A DNA stretch of 64,000 nucleotides from Labrenzia sp. 011 (GTDB lineage Bacteria; Pseudomonadota; Alphaproteobacteria; Rhizobiales; Stappiaceae), in contig NZ_QCYM01000001.1 of the NCBI RefSeq assembly GCF_003075075.1, positions 248,001 to 312,000 on the forward strand, written 5' to 3'. The position numbers were made by a program, and so were the translations under genes. This document shows positions 25,461-35,700 of the stretch, in pieces. Position 1 is the first letter of the stretch; every line of letters begins with the position of its first letter. Below the pieces are notes generated by a model. That model was given only the letters and a program-made list of their open reading frames with translations, was not told the DNA's origin and ran no database searches.

Positions 25461-25594
25461 GGTCCGTCTCCTGCACGCGGGCTCCGGCGCCATCATCACC
25501 GGTCCTTGAAGGCATGGCCGTGCCAAAGGCGGCACGATAACCTGCAAAGAATATCCGGCCGGGCTTAAAAAACCTCTACCCGAGCCGGTCGAAT

Positions 25595-26770
25595 TCAATC
25601 GGCCGGCGTGGTCCTTTCCAGGAATTTCTCGCCGACAAAGCCGGTTTGCCCGTCATGTTGTATGGCGCACCACCACGCTCCGCATTCCCCGACACGGATC
25701 TCCGCACCTGCCGGGAGGACAGCAAGGATTTCCGCGTTCTTGTCCGCCGACTGCCTGAGGTTCACGGCTGAGGCAATGCGGCCGGTCGTTGTAAAGGAGG
25801 GATCGGCACCGGAAGCCTTCGGGGCGGCGGCGTTCGCGGAGCTGTCTTCGGCTTGCGGAACGTCGCGAACCTCCTGAGCCGTCTGCTCTTGCGTGCCGGA
25901 CTCGGCCGTGGCGTCCGGTTGCGCAACGGCTTCGGTGGCAGCGGCGAGAGCCGGGGGATCCTGCGGGCGGTGTTGGACGGTGGCGGCCGGGGCGGCAATC
26001 CGGCGCGGGTCCAGCCGTGCCTGTATCTTGCCTTGCGAGAGGCCGGTTGCGCCGCTTGCCTCTGCCGGTCCGGTCTGTGTTCCGGCCGTCACACCCTGGG
26101 CCGCGAAGGCTTCGCGCAGCTGTTCCTTGGCTCTGGCGATCTGTAGCTCCTCGGCATCGTCCGAACGTGCCGCATCCGCAGGCGCAAGGTCAGGCGTGGT
26201 GTCGGATAGTGCGGGCAGGCTGGACTCGATCAGGCTTTCCAGTGTCGGCTCCACCGCGATGGGCTGTGCCGCACCTTCACGGGAGCTGACCTGCCCGGTG
26301 GCAAACAAACCGGACTTTGCGAGGGCGATCGCGCCACCGCCAAAGACAATGAGCACAAGCGTGCTGGCGATCAGTGTTTTGAGCCTGGGCCCCTGGTGTC
26401 CCGGTGCGGACGAAGGAAGCTCGTCAAGTGTCATGCCCGCGATTTCCTCGTTCGGGGCCGGGGTCTGATCTTCCTCAAGCGAGCGCTCAAAAACCTCCGG
26501 AGTTGCAGTTGCACTGTTTTCCCTGCGGAACGACGGCTTCGGGGCGCGGAGCGTTTCCCGGCCTGTCTCCGCCGCTGCCGCGTGTCTGCGCAGAACCTTT
26601 TCCGCAAGGTCAAGGGGAACCCGGCCTTTGTCGGTTCTGGCACCAGCCGTCGCGGGCGGGCGGATTTCGACCAGCCGCAGATCGCTTCGCGTCGCGGGCA
26701 GAGGGTGTTGTTCCGGATCGTGGCTTGGAAAGGGGTCGCAAGTGGTGGCTGGCGCGGAAAAGGAATACAT
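25595..26770 (-). CDS. Membrane-anchored protein with C-terminal SH3 domain
   Basis: A 391-residue protein with one transmembrane helix (about residues 132-152, TLIASTLVLIVFGGGAIALA). A long low-complexity Ala/Glu/Gln/Pro region follows, and a bacterial SH3 domain (about 330-385) contains VNLRQSADKNAEILAVLPAG and ends with GQTGFVGEKFLE. The layout suggests a cytoplasmic N-terminus and a periplasmic SH3 domain, perhaps binding the cell wall. The ATG at 26770 follows a GGAGGG site; the frame upstream lacks support. Confidence 0.82.
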   Translation of the reverse strand: MYSFSAPATTCDPFPSHDPEQHPLPATRSDLRLVEIRPPATAGARTDKGRVPLDLAEKVLRRHAAAAETGRETLRAPKPSFRRENSATATPEVFERSLEEDQTPAPNEEIAGMTLDELPSSAPGHQGPRLKTLIASTLVLIVFGGGAIALAKSGLFATGQVSSREGAAQPIAVEPTLESLIESSLPALSDTTPDLAPADAARSDDAEELQIARAKEQLREAFAAQGVTAGTQTGPAEASGATGLSQGKIQARLDPRRIAAPAATVQHRPQDPPALAAATEAVAQPDATAESGTQEQTAQEVRDVPQAEDSSANAAAPKASGADPSFTTTGRIASAVNLRQSADKNAEILAVLPAGAEIRVGECGAWWCAIQHDGQTGFVGEKFLERTTPAD

Positions 26771-27103
26771 GTGGCCCTCCTGCTGTATCTGCGTTTCTGG
26801 GCATGCCCGGAGCGGTCGTCTTTTCGACGGAACCATTAATCTCCGTCAATACGCCGGGACACGGGCCGCAATGCGGCAGCTCCAAGGAAATTTTGCGAGA
26901 ATGTGACATGGAGAGGATCCGGATTGCCCCGTTTGCAAAAGCCTAACCAGTCTTTGCCATGATCGGGAGAGAATCATTTGCTGACGGCGCACGCAGACAA
27001 TGGCTGAAGCCCCCGCTTTCGCGAGATCTCGCGGCAGGAAGCTTCCGGAATAGCAGGTCGATCTGGAGCCGCTGCTGCAACTGGAATGAATGGACAAGAC
27101 ACC
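26771..27103. other. Divergent intergenic region, SH3 gene / binding protein gene
   Basis: These 333 bases separate two divergent genes and must hold both promoters. A perfect 14-base palindrome CGCGAGATCTCGCG lies at 27020-27033, 71 bases before the binding-protein start, and could be an operator. I see no gene in the stretch. Confidence 0.4.
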
Positions 27104-28291
27104 ATGAAACGCTGGATCTTCGGACTTTTCACCCAGGCGGGCACTCTGCTGGCCGGTCTGTGTCTGACCTGTCAGATTGGGGTCTCGCAGGAGGTGCAGG
27201 AGCTGAAGATCGGCCTGATGGCCACGTTGTCTGGTCCCGCGGCAGTCTACGGCGAGCATATGCGCGACGGGTTCCTGCTGGCCGTCAAGCAGGCCCATGG
27301 AGCGCTCGGCGGCCTGCCCACCAATGTCCTGGTGGTCGACGACAAGCTTGATCCGGACCATGCCGTCCGGCAGGTGACCAAACTGATCGAGGAAAACGGC
27401 ATCGATATCATGGTCGGCGTCAATTTCTCGAAGGTCATGCTGGCGGTTCATGACCCGGTGGTGCGATCGAAAACCCTCTTCATCGGCACCAATTCCGGCC
27501 CGGCGCCGATTGCCGGACGCAATTGCAGCCGCTACTTCTTTTCCATTGCCTCCCAGGACGACCAGGTGCATGAGACCATGGGCCGGTATGCGAGCCTGAA
27601 GGGTTACCAGCAGGTCGTCACGATTGCCCCAGATTATGAAGCTTCCCGGGATGCGGTGGCCGGATTCCGGCGCCATTTCAAGGGACAGATCGCCCGGGAG
27701 ATGTTCACCCGGATGGGACAGACGGACTTTTCGGAAGAATTCGCACAGATCGAGGAAATCGCACCGGATGCGATCTATGCCTTCATGCCGGGCGGCATGG
27801 GGGTGGAACTCGTCAAGCAGTTTCACGGATCGGGCCTCAAGGGCATCATTCCGTTCCTGTCCGCCCATACGATCAACGCGGTGACCTTGCCCTATACCGG
27901 GGAAATGGCCGAAGGATTGTTTTCCGCCTCCCACTGGGCGCCGAATCTGGACAATCCCGCCAACAAGCGTTTCGTGCGCGATTTCGGCAGGGAATATGAA
28001 TACCAGCCATCGGTTTATGCCGCACAAGGGTATGATGCCGCCAGGCTCATTCACTCCGCGCTCGAACTGACCGGAGGCATCAAGGACCAGGAAGCCCTGG
28101 TCTCCGCCATCGGCGCGGCGCCCTTCGAAAGCGTGAGGGGCGACTTTCGCTTCAACTCCAACCAGTTTCCGATCCAGGACTTCTATCTGGTCGAAGGGGT
28201 GAGGCGCACCAGCAAGCTCTATGAAATGGAAGCGATCGCACGGGTGTTTGACGATGTCGGCGATGCTTATGCAGGCTCCTGCCGGATGTGA
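27104..28291 (+). CDS. Branched-chain amino-acid-type ABC substrate-binding protein, orphan
   Basis: A 395-residue periplasmic binding protein of the Peripla_BP_6 (LivJ) family. It has a signal peptide (MKRWIFGLFTQAGTLLAGLC), then LKIGLMATLSGPAAVYGEHM and the alternating alpha/beta lobes of the type I fold, with GIDIMVGVNFSK and GYQQVVTIAPDYE in typical positions. No permease or ATPase gene is next to it, so it must work with components encoded elsewhere or serve a sensory role. Ligand unknown. The ATG at 27104 is used since the signal peptide starts there; 27086 is an alternative. Confidence 0.88.
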   Translation: MKRWIFGLFTQAGTLLAGLCLTCQIGVSQEVQELKIGLMATLSGPAAVYGEHMRDGFLLAVKQAHGALGGLPTNVLVVDDKLDPDHAVRQVTKLIEENGIDIMVGVNFSKVMLAVHDPVVRSKTLFIGTNSGPAPIAGRNCSRYFFSIASQDDQVHETMGRYASLKGYQQVVTIAPDYEASRDAVAGFRRHFKGQIAREMFTRMGQTDFSEEFAQIEEIAPDAIYAFMPGGMGVELVKQFHGSGLKGIIPFLSAHTINAVTLPYTGEMAEGLFSASHWAPNLDNPANKRFVRDFGREYEYQPSVYAAQGYDAARLIHSALELTGGIKDQEALVSAIGAAPFESVRGDFRFNSNQFPIQDFYLVEGVRRTSKLYEMEAIARVFDDVGDAYAGSCRM

Positions 28292-28393
28292 TGCCGTCAC
28301 GGCACATCGTGCTGTTCCCGAGTTTTGAAACGATCAGTCCGAAACCGGATGTGCCTCTCTTGCATTCCGGACCGGACGGTCCATATCAACATC

Positions 28394-28993
28394 ATGTCCA
28401 ACGCCTTGTCCCCACAGAACCTGCCTGACTCAAGACCTCCCGGCCCGGGGCGGCCGCGCAACTTCGATGAAGCTGTTGCTCTGGAAGCCGCGATGAATAT
28501 CTTCTGGCGGAAGGGGTTCGAGGCAACCTCGCTGGACGACCTGACCAAGGCCATGGGCCTCAGCCGGTCCAGTTTCTACGGTGCCTTCGGAGACAAGCAG
28601 GCCCTGTTCCTGCGGGCGGTGGAGCACTATTCCAGCAACGGAATCCGGAACCTGAGAGACGTCGCGGAAACCGCGGAAGGTAACGCGATCGACGCGATGA
28701 TGCAGGCCATCTCGGATCCGCACGGCGGATCGAAGGGGTGCCTGCTGGTCAACTGCATCACGGAACTCGCGCCGCATGACGAAAAGGTCGCCGAAATCGG
28801 GCGCCGCCATCTGGAAACCATCGAGGAAATTTTCTCGAAGGCAATCGATCCGCACAATCCGGACGCCGTACGCGACCGGGCGCGTGCCTATTCATCGCTT
28901 GCCATCGGAACCCTTGCGCTGCGCAAGGCCGGAATTCCGGCTGAACGCATCGCCGAGACCCTGAAACAGGCCCGAACGATCCTTTCTCCCTGA
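28394..28993 (+). CDS. TetR/AcrR-family regulator
   Basis: A 199-residue repressor-type regulator. The N-terminal helix-turn-helix domain (about 20-70) reads FDEAVALEAAMNIFWRKGFE followed by TSLDDLTKAMGLSRSSFYGA. The ligand domain has the family motif GSKGCLLVNCITELA with two cysteines, which could sense electrophiles. It lies just upstream of an Old Yellow Enzyme gene in the same direction, as nemR lies before nemA in enterobacteria. A perfect inverted repeat between the two is a candidate operator. Confidence 0.9.
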   Translation: MSNALSPQNLPDSRPPGPGRPRNFDEAVALEAAMNIFWRKGFEATSLDDLTKAMGLSRSSFYGAFGDKQALFLRAVEHYSSNGIRNLRDVAETAEGNAIDAMMQAISDPHGGSKGCLLVNCITELAPHDEKVAEIGRRHLETIEEIFSKAIDPHNPDAVRDRARAYSSLAIGTLALRKAGIPAERIAETLKQARTILSP

Positions 28994-29044
28994 GAAGCGT
29001 TCCGGAGCCTGTCTCGTCACCAAACCCGGGCAATCACATGCCCG

Positions 29045-29068
29045 ATTATGGACTGATTGATCCATAAT
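29045..29068. promoter_or_regulatory. Candidate TetR operator before the alkene reductase
   Basis: ATTATGGA (29045-29052) and its exact complement TCCATAAT (29061-29068) form an inverted repeat with 8-base arms and an 8-base spacer. It lies 40 bases before the reductase ATG and just after the TetR gene. Its size fits a TetR dimer site. Confidence 0.65.
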
Positions 29069-29107
29069 TTTGTCAACAGACCCAATGACAGCCGAAAGGA
29101 TTTGTCC

Positions 29108-30214
29108 ATGTCAGACGCAAAATTGTTTTCTCCGGCAAAGGCCGGCGCCATCGAGCTGAAAAATCGCGTGGTCATGGCACCGCTGACCCGCAACCGGGCT
29201 CGCGCCGAAGACGACGCGCCCCATGATTTGCACGTGGAATATTACCGTCAACGGGCCGGGGCAGGGCTGATCGTCACCGAAGGGTCGCAGATCTCCCCCC
29301 AGGGCAAGGGCTACGCCTGGACCCCGGGCATCTATTCCCAGGCCCAGATCGAAGGCTGGAGGAAGGTGACCGACGCTGTTCACGAGCAGGGCGGCAAGAT
29401 CGTCATACAGCTCTGGCATGTCGGCCGGATCTCCCATCCGGTGCTTCAGCCCGGAGGCGTGGATCCGGTCGCGCCCTCTGCAATCGCCGCGAATTCAAAG
29501 ACCTTCGACGGCACACAGTTTATCGCGACCCCGACGCCGCGGGCTCTGGAGGCCGCCGAGATCCCGGCCATCGTCGAGGATTTCGCGAAGGCGACCGAAA
29601 ATGCCCGCAAGGCCGGTTTCGACGGCGTCGAGATTCATGGTGCGAACGGATATCTTGTCGACCAGTTTCTGCGCGACGGGGCCAACAAGCGCGACGATGC
29701 CTACGGCGGTACCGTGGAAAAACGCATGCGTTTCCTCAAGGAAGTTCTGGATGCGGTGACGGGGGCATGGAGCGCCGACCGTGTCGGCATTCGCCTGAGC
29801 CCCTTCTCGAACGCCAACGACATCACCGACAGCAATCCGCAAGAAACATTCTCCCATGCAATCAGGCTGGTGAACACCTATGAGCTGGCCTATCTCCATC
29901 TTGTCGAAGGTCAGACGGGTGGCCCGCGCGACATTCCGCAAGGCTGTGACCTCGCGGCGCTCTATGCGCTCTTCGACGGCGCCAGAATGGGCAACAACGG
30001 CTATGACCGGGCTTCCGCCATCGAGGCCGTCGAAAGCGGCACGCTGGATCTCGTGGCCTTCGGTCGCGCGTTCATAGCCAATCCGGATTTCGTCGAACGG
30101 CTGAAAAGAAACGCGCCTCTCAACGAGCCCGACAGGGATACATTCTACGGCGGCGGCGAGAAGGGTTATACGGATTATCCCACTCTGGCGGAAAGTTCCC
30201 TCGCAGCTCAGTAG
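29108..30214 (+). CDS. nemA: Old Yellow Enzyme-type alkene reductase (NemA-like)
   Basis: A 368-residue FMN-dependent NADH:flavin oxidoreductase reducing activated C=C bonds or nitro compounds such as N-ethylmaleimide. The sequence begins LFSPAKAGAIELKNRVVMAP and continues with the FMN and active-site segments IQLWHVGRISH, VEIHGANGYLVDQFLRDGAN, YGGTVEKRMRF and the late VAFGRAFIANPDF. It is probably controlled by the TetR gene immediately upstream. The ATG at 29108 starts the conserved sequence and an AAAGGA site precedes it. Confidence 0.93.
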   Translation: MSDAKLFSPAKAGAIELKNRVVMAPLTRNRARAEDDAPHDLHVEYYRQRAGAGLIVTEGSQISPQGKGYAWTPGIYSQAQIEGWRKVTDAVHEQGGKIVIQLWHVGRISHPVLQPGGVDPVAPSAIAANSKTFDGTQFIATPTPRALEAAEIPAIVEDFAKATENARKAGFDGVEIHGANGYLVDQFLRDGANKRDDAYGGTVEKRMRFLKEVLDAVTGAWSADRVGIRLSPFSNANDITDSNPQETFSHAIRLVNTYELAYLHLVEGQTGGPRDIPQGCDLAALYALFDGARMGNNGYDRASAIEAVESGTLDLVAFGRAFIANPDFVERLKRNAPLNEPDRDTFYGGGEKGYTDYPTLAESSLAAQ

Positions 30215-30516
30215 GCCCGAACCAGTCCGTTTCAGTCCGCCCGACATCCACCCCTCCGGGGCGGTCTGAAACACGGCCGGTGCAGGCGGGTGTCTGCACC
30301 GGCTGTCGTCGTCCGGCATCCCGCCGGCAAGGCGACTGAGCGCGGAAGTCAACCGTACCGCAGCGTACACTTTTTGCCTATTCAGACCTTTCGTTCTGCC
30401 CCGAAACCTGTCAAACCGGATGGCAGATCAAAACGGGCGCGGACGCATGCTCTGCTTCGGCTGGAAACGGACCGCCGGAGTGTGCGGCATGCCTGCAAAT
30501 CGAGGGAGAAACGACG
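30215..30516. other. Intergenic region nemA / ilvD
   Basis: About 300 bases without a gene. The first third holds the hairpin at 30276-30303; the rest, with an AT-richer patch near 30365-30400, probably holds the ilvD promoter. No leader peptide rich in branched-chain residues is evident. Confidence 0.4.
30276..30303 (+). terminator. Hairpin after the alkene reductase gene
   Basis: GCCGGTGCAG (30276-30285) pairs perfectly with CTGCACCGGC (30294-30303) around an 8-base loop. No T run follows, so it is either a weak terminator or a 3'-end stabiliser. Confidence 0.45.
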
Positions 30517-32361
30517 ATGCCCCCTTATCGTTCCAGAACATCCACCCATGGCCGCAACATGGCCGGCGCGCGCGGCCTGTGGCGTGCGACGGGCATGAAG
30601 GATGGCGATTTCGGCAAGCCGATCATCGCGATCGCCAACTCCTTTACCCAGTTCGTGCCGGGCCATGTACACCTGAAGGACCTCGGTCAGCTCGTGGCCA
30701 GGGAAGTGGAAAAGGCCGGCGGCGTCGCCAAGGAGTTCAACACGATTGCCGTCGATGACGGCATCGCCATGGGCCATGACGGCATGCTCTATTCGCTGCC
30801 GTCTCGTGAAGTGATTTCCGACGCCGTCGAATATATGGTCAACGGCCATTGCGCCGACGCCCTGGTGTGCATTTCCAATTGCGACAAGATCACGCCGGGC
30901 ATGCTGAATGCCGCCATGCGGCTGAACATTCCGGTGGTCTTCGTTTCCGGCGGTCCGATGGAAGCCGGCAAGGTGGTGCTTGAAAACGGCGTTGAAAAGG
31001 CGGTCGACCTGGTCGATGCCATGGTCGCCGCCGCCGACGACCGTATGTCCGCCAACGATGTCCTTACGATGGAACAGAATGCCTGTCCCACCTGCGGATC
31101 GTGCTCGGGCATGTTCACGGCCAATTCCATGAACTGCCTGACAGAGGCGCTGGGGCTGGCCTTGCCGGGCAACGGCTCGACGCTCGCCACCCATGCGGAC
31201 AGGGAGCGCCTGTTCGTCGAGGCCGGCCACCTGATCGTCGATCTGGCCAAACGCTATTACGAGCAGGACGATGAAAGCGTCCTGCCGAGATCGATCGCGA
31301 ACTTCAAGGCGTTTGAAAACGCCATGACCCTCGACATCTCCATGGGCGGGTCCACCAACACCGTCCTGCACCTGCTCGCCGCCTCCTATGAGGGCGAGGT
31401 CGGATTCACCATGGACGACATCGACCGGCTGTCCAGAAAGGTGCCGGTCCTGTGCAAGGTCGCTCCGGCGATCGAGAACGTCCACATGGAAGACATCCAT
31501 CGGGCCGGCGGAATCATGGGCATTCTGGGAGAACTGGACCGGGCAGGGCATCTGCACTCCGATCTGCCGACCGTACATGCCGCGACCATGAAAGAGGCGC
31601 TTGCACGTTGGGACATCCGCCAGACCAACTCCGAAAGCGTGCACACGTTCTTCAAGGCCGCGCCGGGCGGCGTGCCGACGCAGGTCGCCTTCAGCCAGGA
31701 CCGCCGCTGGGACGAACTGGATCTCGACCGCAAGTCCGGGGTCATCCGCGATGCGGACCATGCCTACAGCAAGGATGGCGGTCTGGCCGTGCTCTACGGC
31801 AACATAGCCGAAGACGGCTGCGTGGTGAAAACCGCCGGTGTCGATGACAGCATCCTGACCTTCTCCGGCCCGGCCCGTATCTTCGAGAGCCAGGACACTG
31901 CGGTCTCCGCGATCCTGACGGGCAAGGTCAAGGCCGGCGACGTGGTGTTGATCCGCTACGAAGGCCCGCGCGGCGGTCCGGGTATGCAGGAAATGCTCTA
32001 CCCCACCAGCTATCTGAAATCCAAGGGACTGGGCAAGGCCTGCGCGCTGATCACCGACGGCCGCTTTTCCGGCGGTTCCTCGGGGCTTTCCATCGGCCAT
32101 ATCTCGCCGGAAGCCGCCGAGGGAGGCGCGCTCGGTCTCGTGGAGGAAGGCGATCTGATCGTTATCGACATTCCCAACCGTGTCCTCAAGGTCGATCTCT
32201 CCGACGAGGAACTTGCACGTCGCCGGGCGGCGATGGAGTCAAAGGGGAGCGATGCCTGGAAGCCGGTCGAAAAACGCAAGCGCAAGATAACGACCGCGCT
32301 TCGGGCCTATGCCAAACTGACGACCAGCGCGTCCAAGGGTGCTGTCCGGGTCGTCGATTAG
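30517..32361 (+). CDS. ilvD: Dihydroxy-acid dehydratase
   Basis: A 614-residue iron-sulfur enzyme that dehydrates dihydroxy acids in valine, isoleucine and leucine synthesis. Cluster and metal ligands lie in [12 protein letters not shown] and [18 protein letters not shown], with [12 protein letters not shown] between and [12 protein letters not shown] further on. The length is that of the E. coli-type enzyme. GAGGGAG stands ahead of the ATG. The gene is monocistronic, with its own strong terminator. Confidence 0.97.
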   Translation: MPPYRSRTSTHGRNMAGARGLWRATGMKDGDFGKPIIAIANSFTQFVPGHVHLKDLGQLVAREVEKAGGVAKEFNTIAVDDGIAMGHDGMLYSLPSREVISDAVEYMVNGHCADALVCISNCDKITPGMLNAAMRLNIPVVFVSGGPMEAGKVVLENGVEKAVDLVDAMVAAADDRMSANDVLTMEQNACPTCGSCSGMFTANSMNCLTEALGLALPGNGSTLATHADRERLFVEAGHLIVDLAKRYYEQDDESVLPRSIANFKAFENAMTLDISMGGSTNTVLHLLAASYEGEVGFTMDDIDRLSRKVPVLCKVAPAIENVHMEDIHRAGGIMGILGELDRAGHLHSDLPTVHAATMKEALARWDIRQTNSESVHTFFKAAPGGVPTQVAFSQDRRWDELDLDRKSGVIRDADHAYSKDGGLAVLYGNIAEDGCVVKTAGVDDSILTFSGPARIFESQDTAVSAILTGKVKAGDVVLIRYEGPRGGPGMQEMLYPTSYLKSKGLGKACALITDGRFSGGSSGLSIGHISPEAAEGGALGLVEEGDLIVIDIPNRVLKVDLSDEELARRRAAMESKGSDAWKPVEKRKRKITTALRAYAKLTTSASKGAVRVVD

Positions 32362-32382
32362 GCTATCCGGAATGTCTGGACG

Positions 32383-32412
32383 AAGAGGCGGGCCTGATCC
32401 CGCCTCTTTTTT
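32383..32412 (+). terminator. Rho-independent terminator of ilvD
   Basis: AAGAGGCGGG (32383-32392) and CCCGCCTCTT (32399-32408) make a perfect 10-base stem with a 6-base loop, followed by a run of six T. Confidence 0.95.
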
Positions 32413-32468
32413 ATGGCGACCGTTTCTGGAAACCGTCGCGATCCGGCATGTCCGGAAAATGTTCTCCT

Positions 32469-32506
32469 GATGAATTATTGAGCGCGCACATGCGCGAAAA
32501 TTCATC
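32469..32506. repeat. Nested inverted repeat upstream of the Amt fusion gene
   Basis: Outer arms GATGAATT (32469-32476) and AATTCATC (32499-32506) enclose inner arms CGCGCA (32483-32488) and TGCGCG (32491-32496). The structure lies about 205 bases before the ATG in an AT-rich leader region, after the ilvD terminator. It could be an operator or part of an RNA structure; it has no T run as a terminator would. Confidence 0.5.
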
Positions 32507-32710
32507 TTGTTTGTCTTCATTAAGATCCTGCCAGCTCAAATACAGAAGTTGAAACATGTGGTTGGTGATGTTTGTCCGCGAGTGAAATACTTGTGTGAGT
32601 GCCAAGAAAGTAGGCATAATGAATTCGCGAAAAACATAGTCAAAATTAGCAAGATAGAATTAACCTCTGCGCGAAATCATGTGCCCGGTTCGTATTTGCA
32701 GGGTAATTTT

Positions 32711-35700
32711 ATGATGATGCGGTCGGTTGTCGCTGGAACCGTTTTTGGCGTTGCGGGAATACTTTCCGGAACGGTTCAGGCGTCCGAAGCGGTGGAGACC
32801 GTGACCGGTCATGAAAAGCTCGACATGGTCTGGGTGCTGTTCGCCGCAGGACTGGTCTTGCTGATGCAGGTCGGCTTCATGCTGCTGGAGGCCGGTCTTG
32901 TCCGCTCCAAGAACTCGATCAACGTTGCCCAGAAAAACCTGCTCGACCTGGCGGTCTCCGTCCTGATCTTCGCCGGTTTCGGTTTTGCCTTCGCCTTCGG
33001 AGCGGGAGGCAACGGCTTCGTCGGCTTTGATACCCACCTTCTCGGGCTTTCGGATCTCGATCCCTGGGAGCTTACCGTCTTTGCCTTTCAGGTCATGTTT
33101 TGCGGAACGGCGGCGACCATCATTTCCGGTGCTGTTGCCGAACGCATGCGCCTGTCGGCCTATGTCTGGTGCTCAGTTCTGACCGCAGGCCTGATTTACC
33201 CTGTCTTTGCCCATTGGGCATGGGGGACTGCCCTTTATGCCGACGCAACGGCAGTTCTGGGCAATGCCGGTTTCGTGGATTTTGCCGGGTCAACCGTGGT
33301 GCATGGCACCGGCGCCTGGATTGCCCTCGCCGCCTGCGCATTGCTCGGGCCAAGGATCGGCCGGTTCGGCAAGGACGGCAAGCCGTTCCGAATCCAGGGG
33401 CACAGCGCGGTGCTGGCGACCTCCGGTGCATTGATCCTGTTTGTCGGCTGGCTGGGGTTCAATGGCGGTTCGACGCTCGCCGCATCCTGGGACGTGCCGG
33501 CAATCCTGACCAATACGGTGCTCGCCGCTGCGGCGGGGACAGCGGTCGGCTATTTTCTCGGTCGCTGCAAAGACAAGTATATTCTGCCTGAAAACTCCAT
33601 CTCCGGGCTGCTGGGCGGCCTCGTGGCCGTCACCGCCGGGTGCCACATCCTGACGCCGGCCGGTGCCATGATCGTCGGCGGGCTTGGCGGCACTGTCGCA
33701 ATCCTCGGTGCCGTCTTTGTGGAGCGCATCCTGAAGATCGACGATCCAGTCGGCGCCATCAGCGTTCACGGATTTTCCGGCGTCGTGGGCACGCTGGCCC
33801 TGTCTCTTCTGGCTCCTGTGGAGCTTTTGCCGCTTGGCGCGAGGGGCGCGCAATTCGCCGTTCAGCTCGGTGGTGTGGTTGCCTGTTTTGCCTGGTGTTT
33901 CGGCGGCGGATGGCTTCTTCTGTCGCTTCTCAACCGCCTGCAGCCCATGCGGCTGGATGCCGTGAGTGAAGACCTGGGCCTCAATGAAGCCGAACACGGA
34001 ACCCGCCTCGGGATCGGTCATGTGGAAGACGCGCTCGACCGGCTGATTGCCGGCAAGGCGGATCTTTCCATGCGCCTCGATGTTTCCAGGGGGGACGACT
34101 CGGAGCGGCTGACACGCCTGTTCAATGCGCTCATGGACACGGTCCAGAATGAGGAACAGGCGCAGAACCGCGTGGCGGACGCCAAGCGGACCCGTGAGGA
34201 GGCGGAGCGGCTGTCTGCTCTTGCAAACGCTACCTTCGACGCCATCGTGATCTCTGTCGACGGGCGCATCCTGGATGGCAACAAGACCTTCGAGGATCTC
34301 ATCGGATACGGCATGGACGAGCTGGAAATGCGCGGCCTCTACGAATTCGTGGACAATGAGCTGGCCGGCACCCTGGAAGAGCATCTGGTCCGGGCCGAGA
34401 AGGAGCCGAGGGAAGTGACCCTGATCAACCGGAGCGGTGAGCATGTTCCTGTTGAAATCCGCACGCGGGTCATCTCCTACCGCGGGATCCCGACGCGGGT
34501 GTCCGCGCTTGTGGACCTGCGTGAGCGCAAGAAGGTCGAGGCGCAGATCCTGCATCTGGCCCAGCACGACCCGCTCACCGACCTGCCCAACCGGGTCGTT
34601 TTCAATGCGGAGATGAGGCAGGTGATCGGCAAATGCGCACGGAGCGGCCATACGGCCGCGCTTCTGCTTGTTGATCTGGACAAGTTCAAGGATATCAACG
34701 ACCTGCATGGTCACCCGGTGGGCGACACCGTCATCCGCATCACCGCGGATCGCCTGAGAAAATACAGCCGCAGTTGCGATACCGTTTCCCGCCTGGGCGG
34801 CGATGAATTTGCCATCATCCAGAACAGTATTCAGTTCATCAATCAGGCCGAAGACATGGCCATGCGGCTGGTTCGGGCCCTGTCTGAACCGATCGACTGC
34901 GGCCAGGGGCTCGTTCTCAAGCCAACAGCCAGCATCGGCGTATCGTTGATGAGGGGCGGAGACGACCCGGATCAGGTCATCTCGAACACCGATATTGCCC
35001 TTTACAACGCAAAGAACCGGGGCCGCAACACCTACTGCCTGTTCCAGTCCGGGATGGGGGACGAGGTGCGCCAGCGCCGGGCTCTGGAAAAGGATCTGAC
35101 CGCAGCGCTTTCGGGAGACGAATTCGAGCTGTATTTCCAGCCGCGCATGAATCTTTCCACCTGCAGGATCGACAGCTACGAGGCGCTGATCCGCTGGCAT
35201 CATCCCGAGCGGGGCCTGATCAGTCCGGCCGAGTTCATTCCGGTTGCGGAAGCATCCGGCCAGATCATTTCGATCGGCAAATACGTCCTGTCCGAGGCCC
35301 TGCGTATGGCCTCCACGGCCATCACCGCGTCGAATATCAGTCTGAATGTCAGTCCGGTTCAATTCCGCGACAGGGACTTCGTTGACGACGTTCAGCGGGT
35401 CATCGAGAATTCCGGTGTGCCGCCGGAACGGATCGAACTCGAAATCACCGAAAATACCCTGATCGAAGACGACGCCCGGGCGCTTTCCATTCTCACGCGG
35501 CTCAAGAAAATCGGCGTGAAGATCGCGCTGGATGACTTCGGCGTCGGCTATTCCTCGCTCAGCTATCTGAGCCGGTTTCCTTTCGACTGCATCAAGATCG
35601 ACCGTTCCTTCGTGAGCGAGGCCCGGGGCAATTACGGATCTCTCGCGATCATCGAAACCGTGGTGCGTCTCGGCAAGGCACTCAACATGCGTGTCGTCGC

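Noticed and set aside
32413-32710. Possible c-di-GMP riboswitch before the Amt fusion
   Set aside because: The conserved GEMM elements are not present; only inverted repeats are seen.
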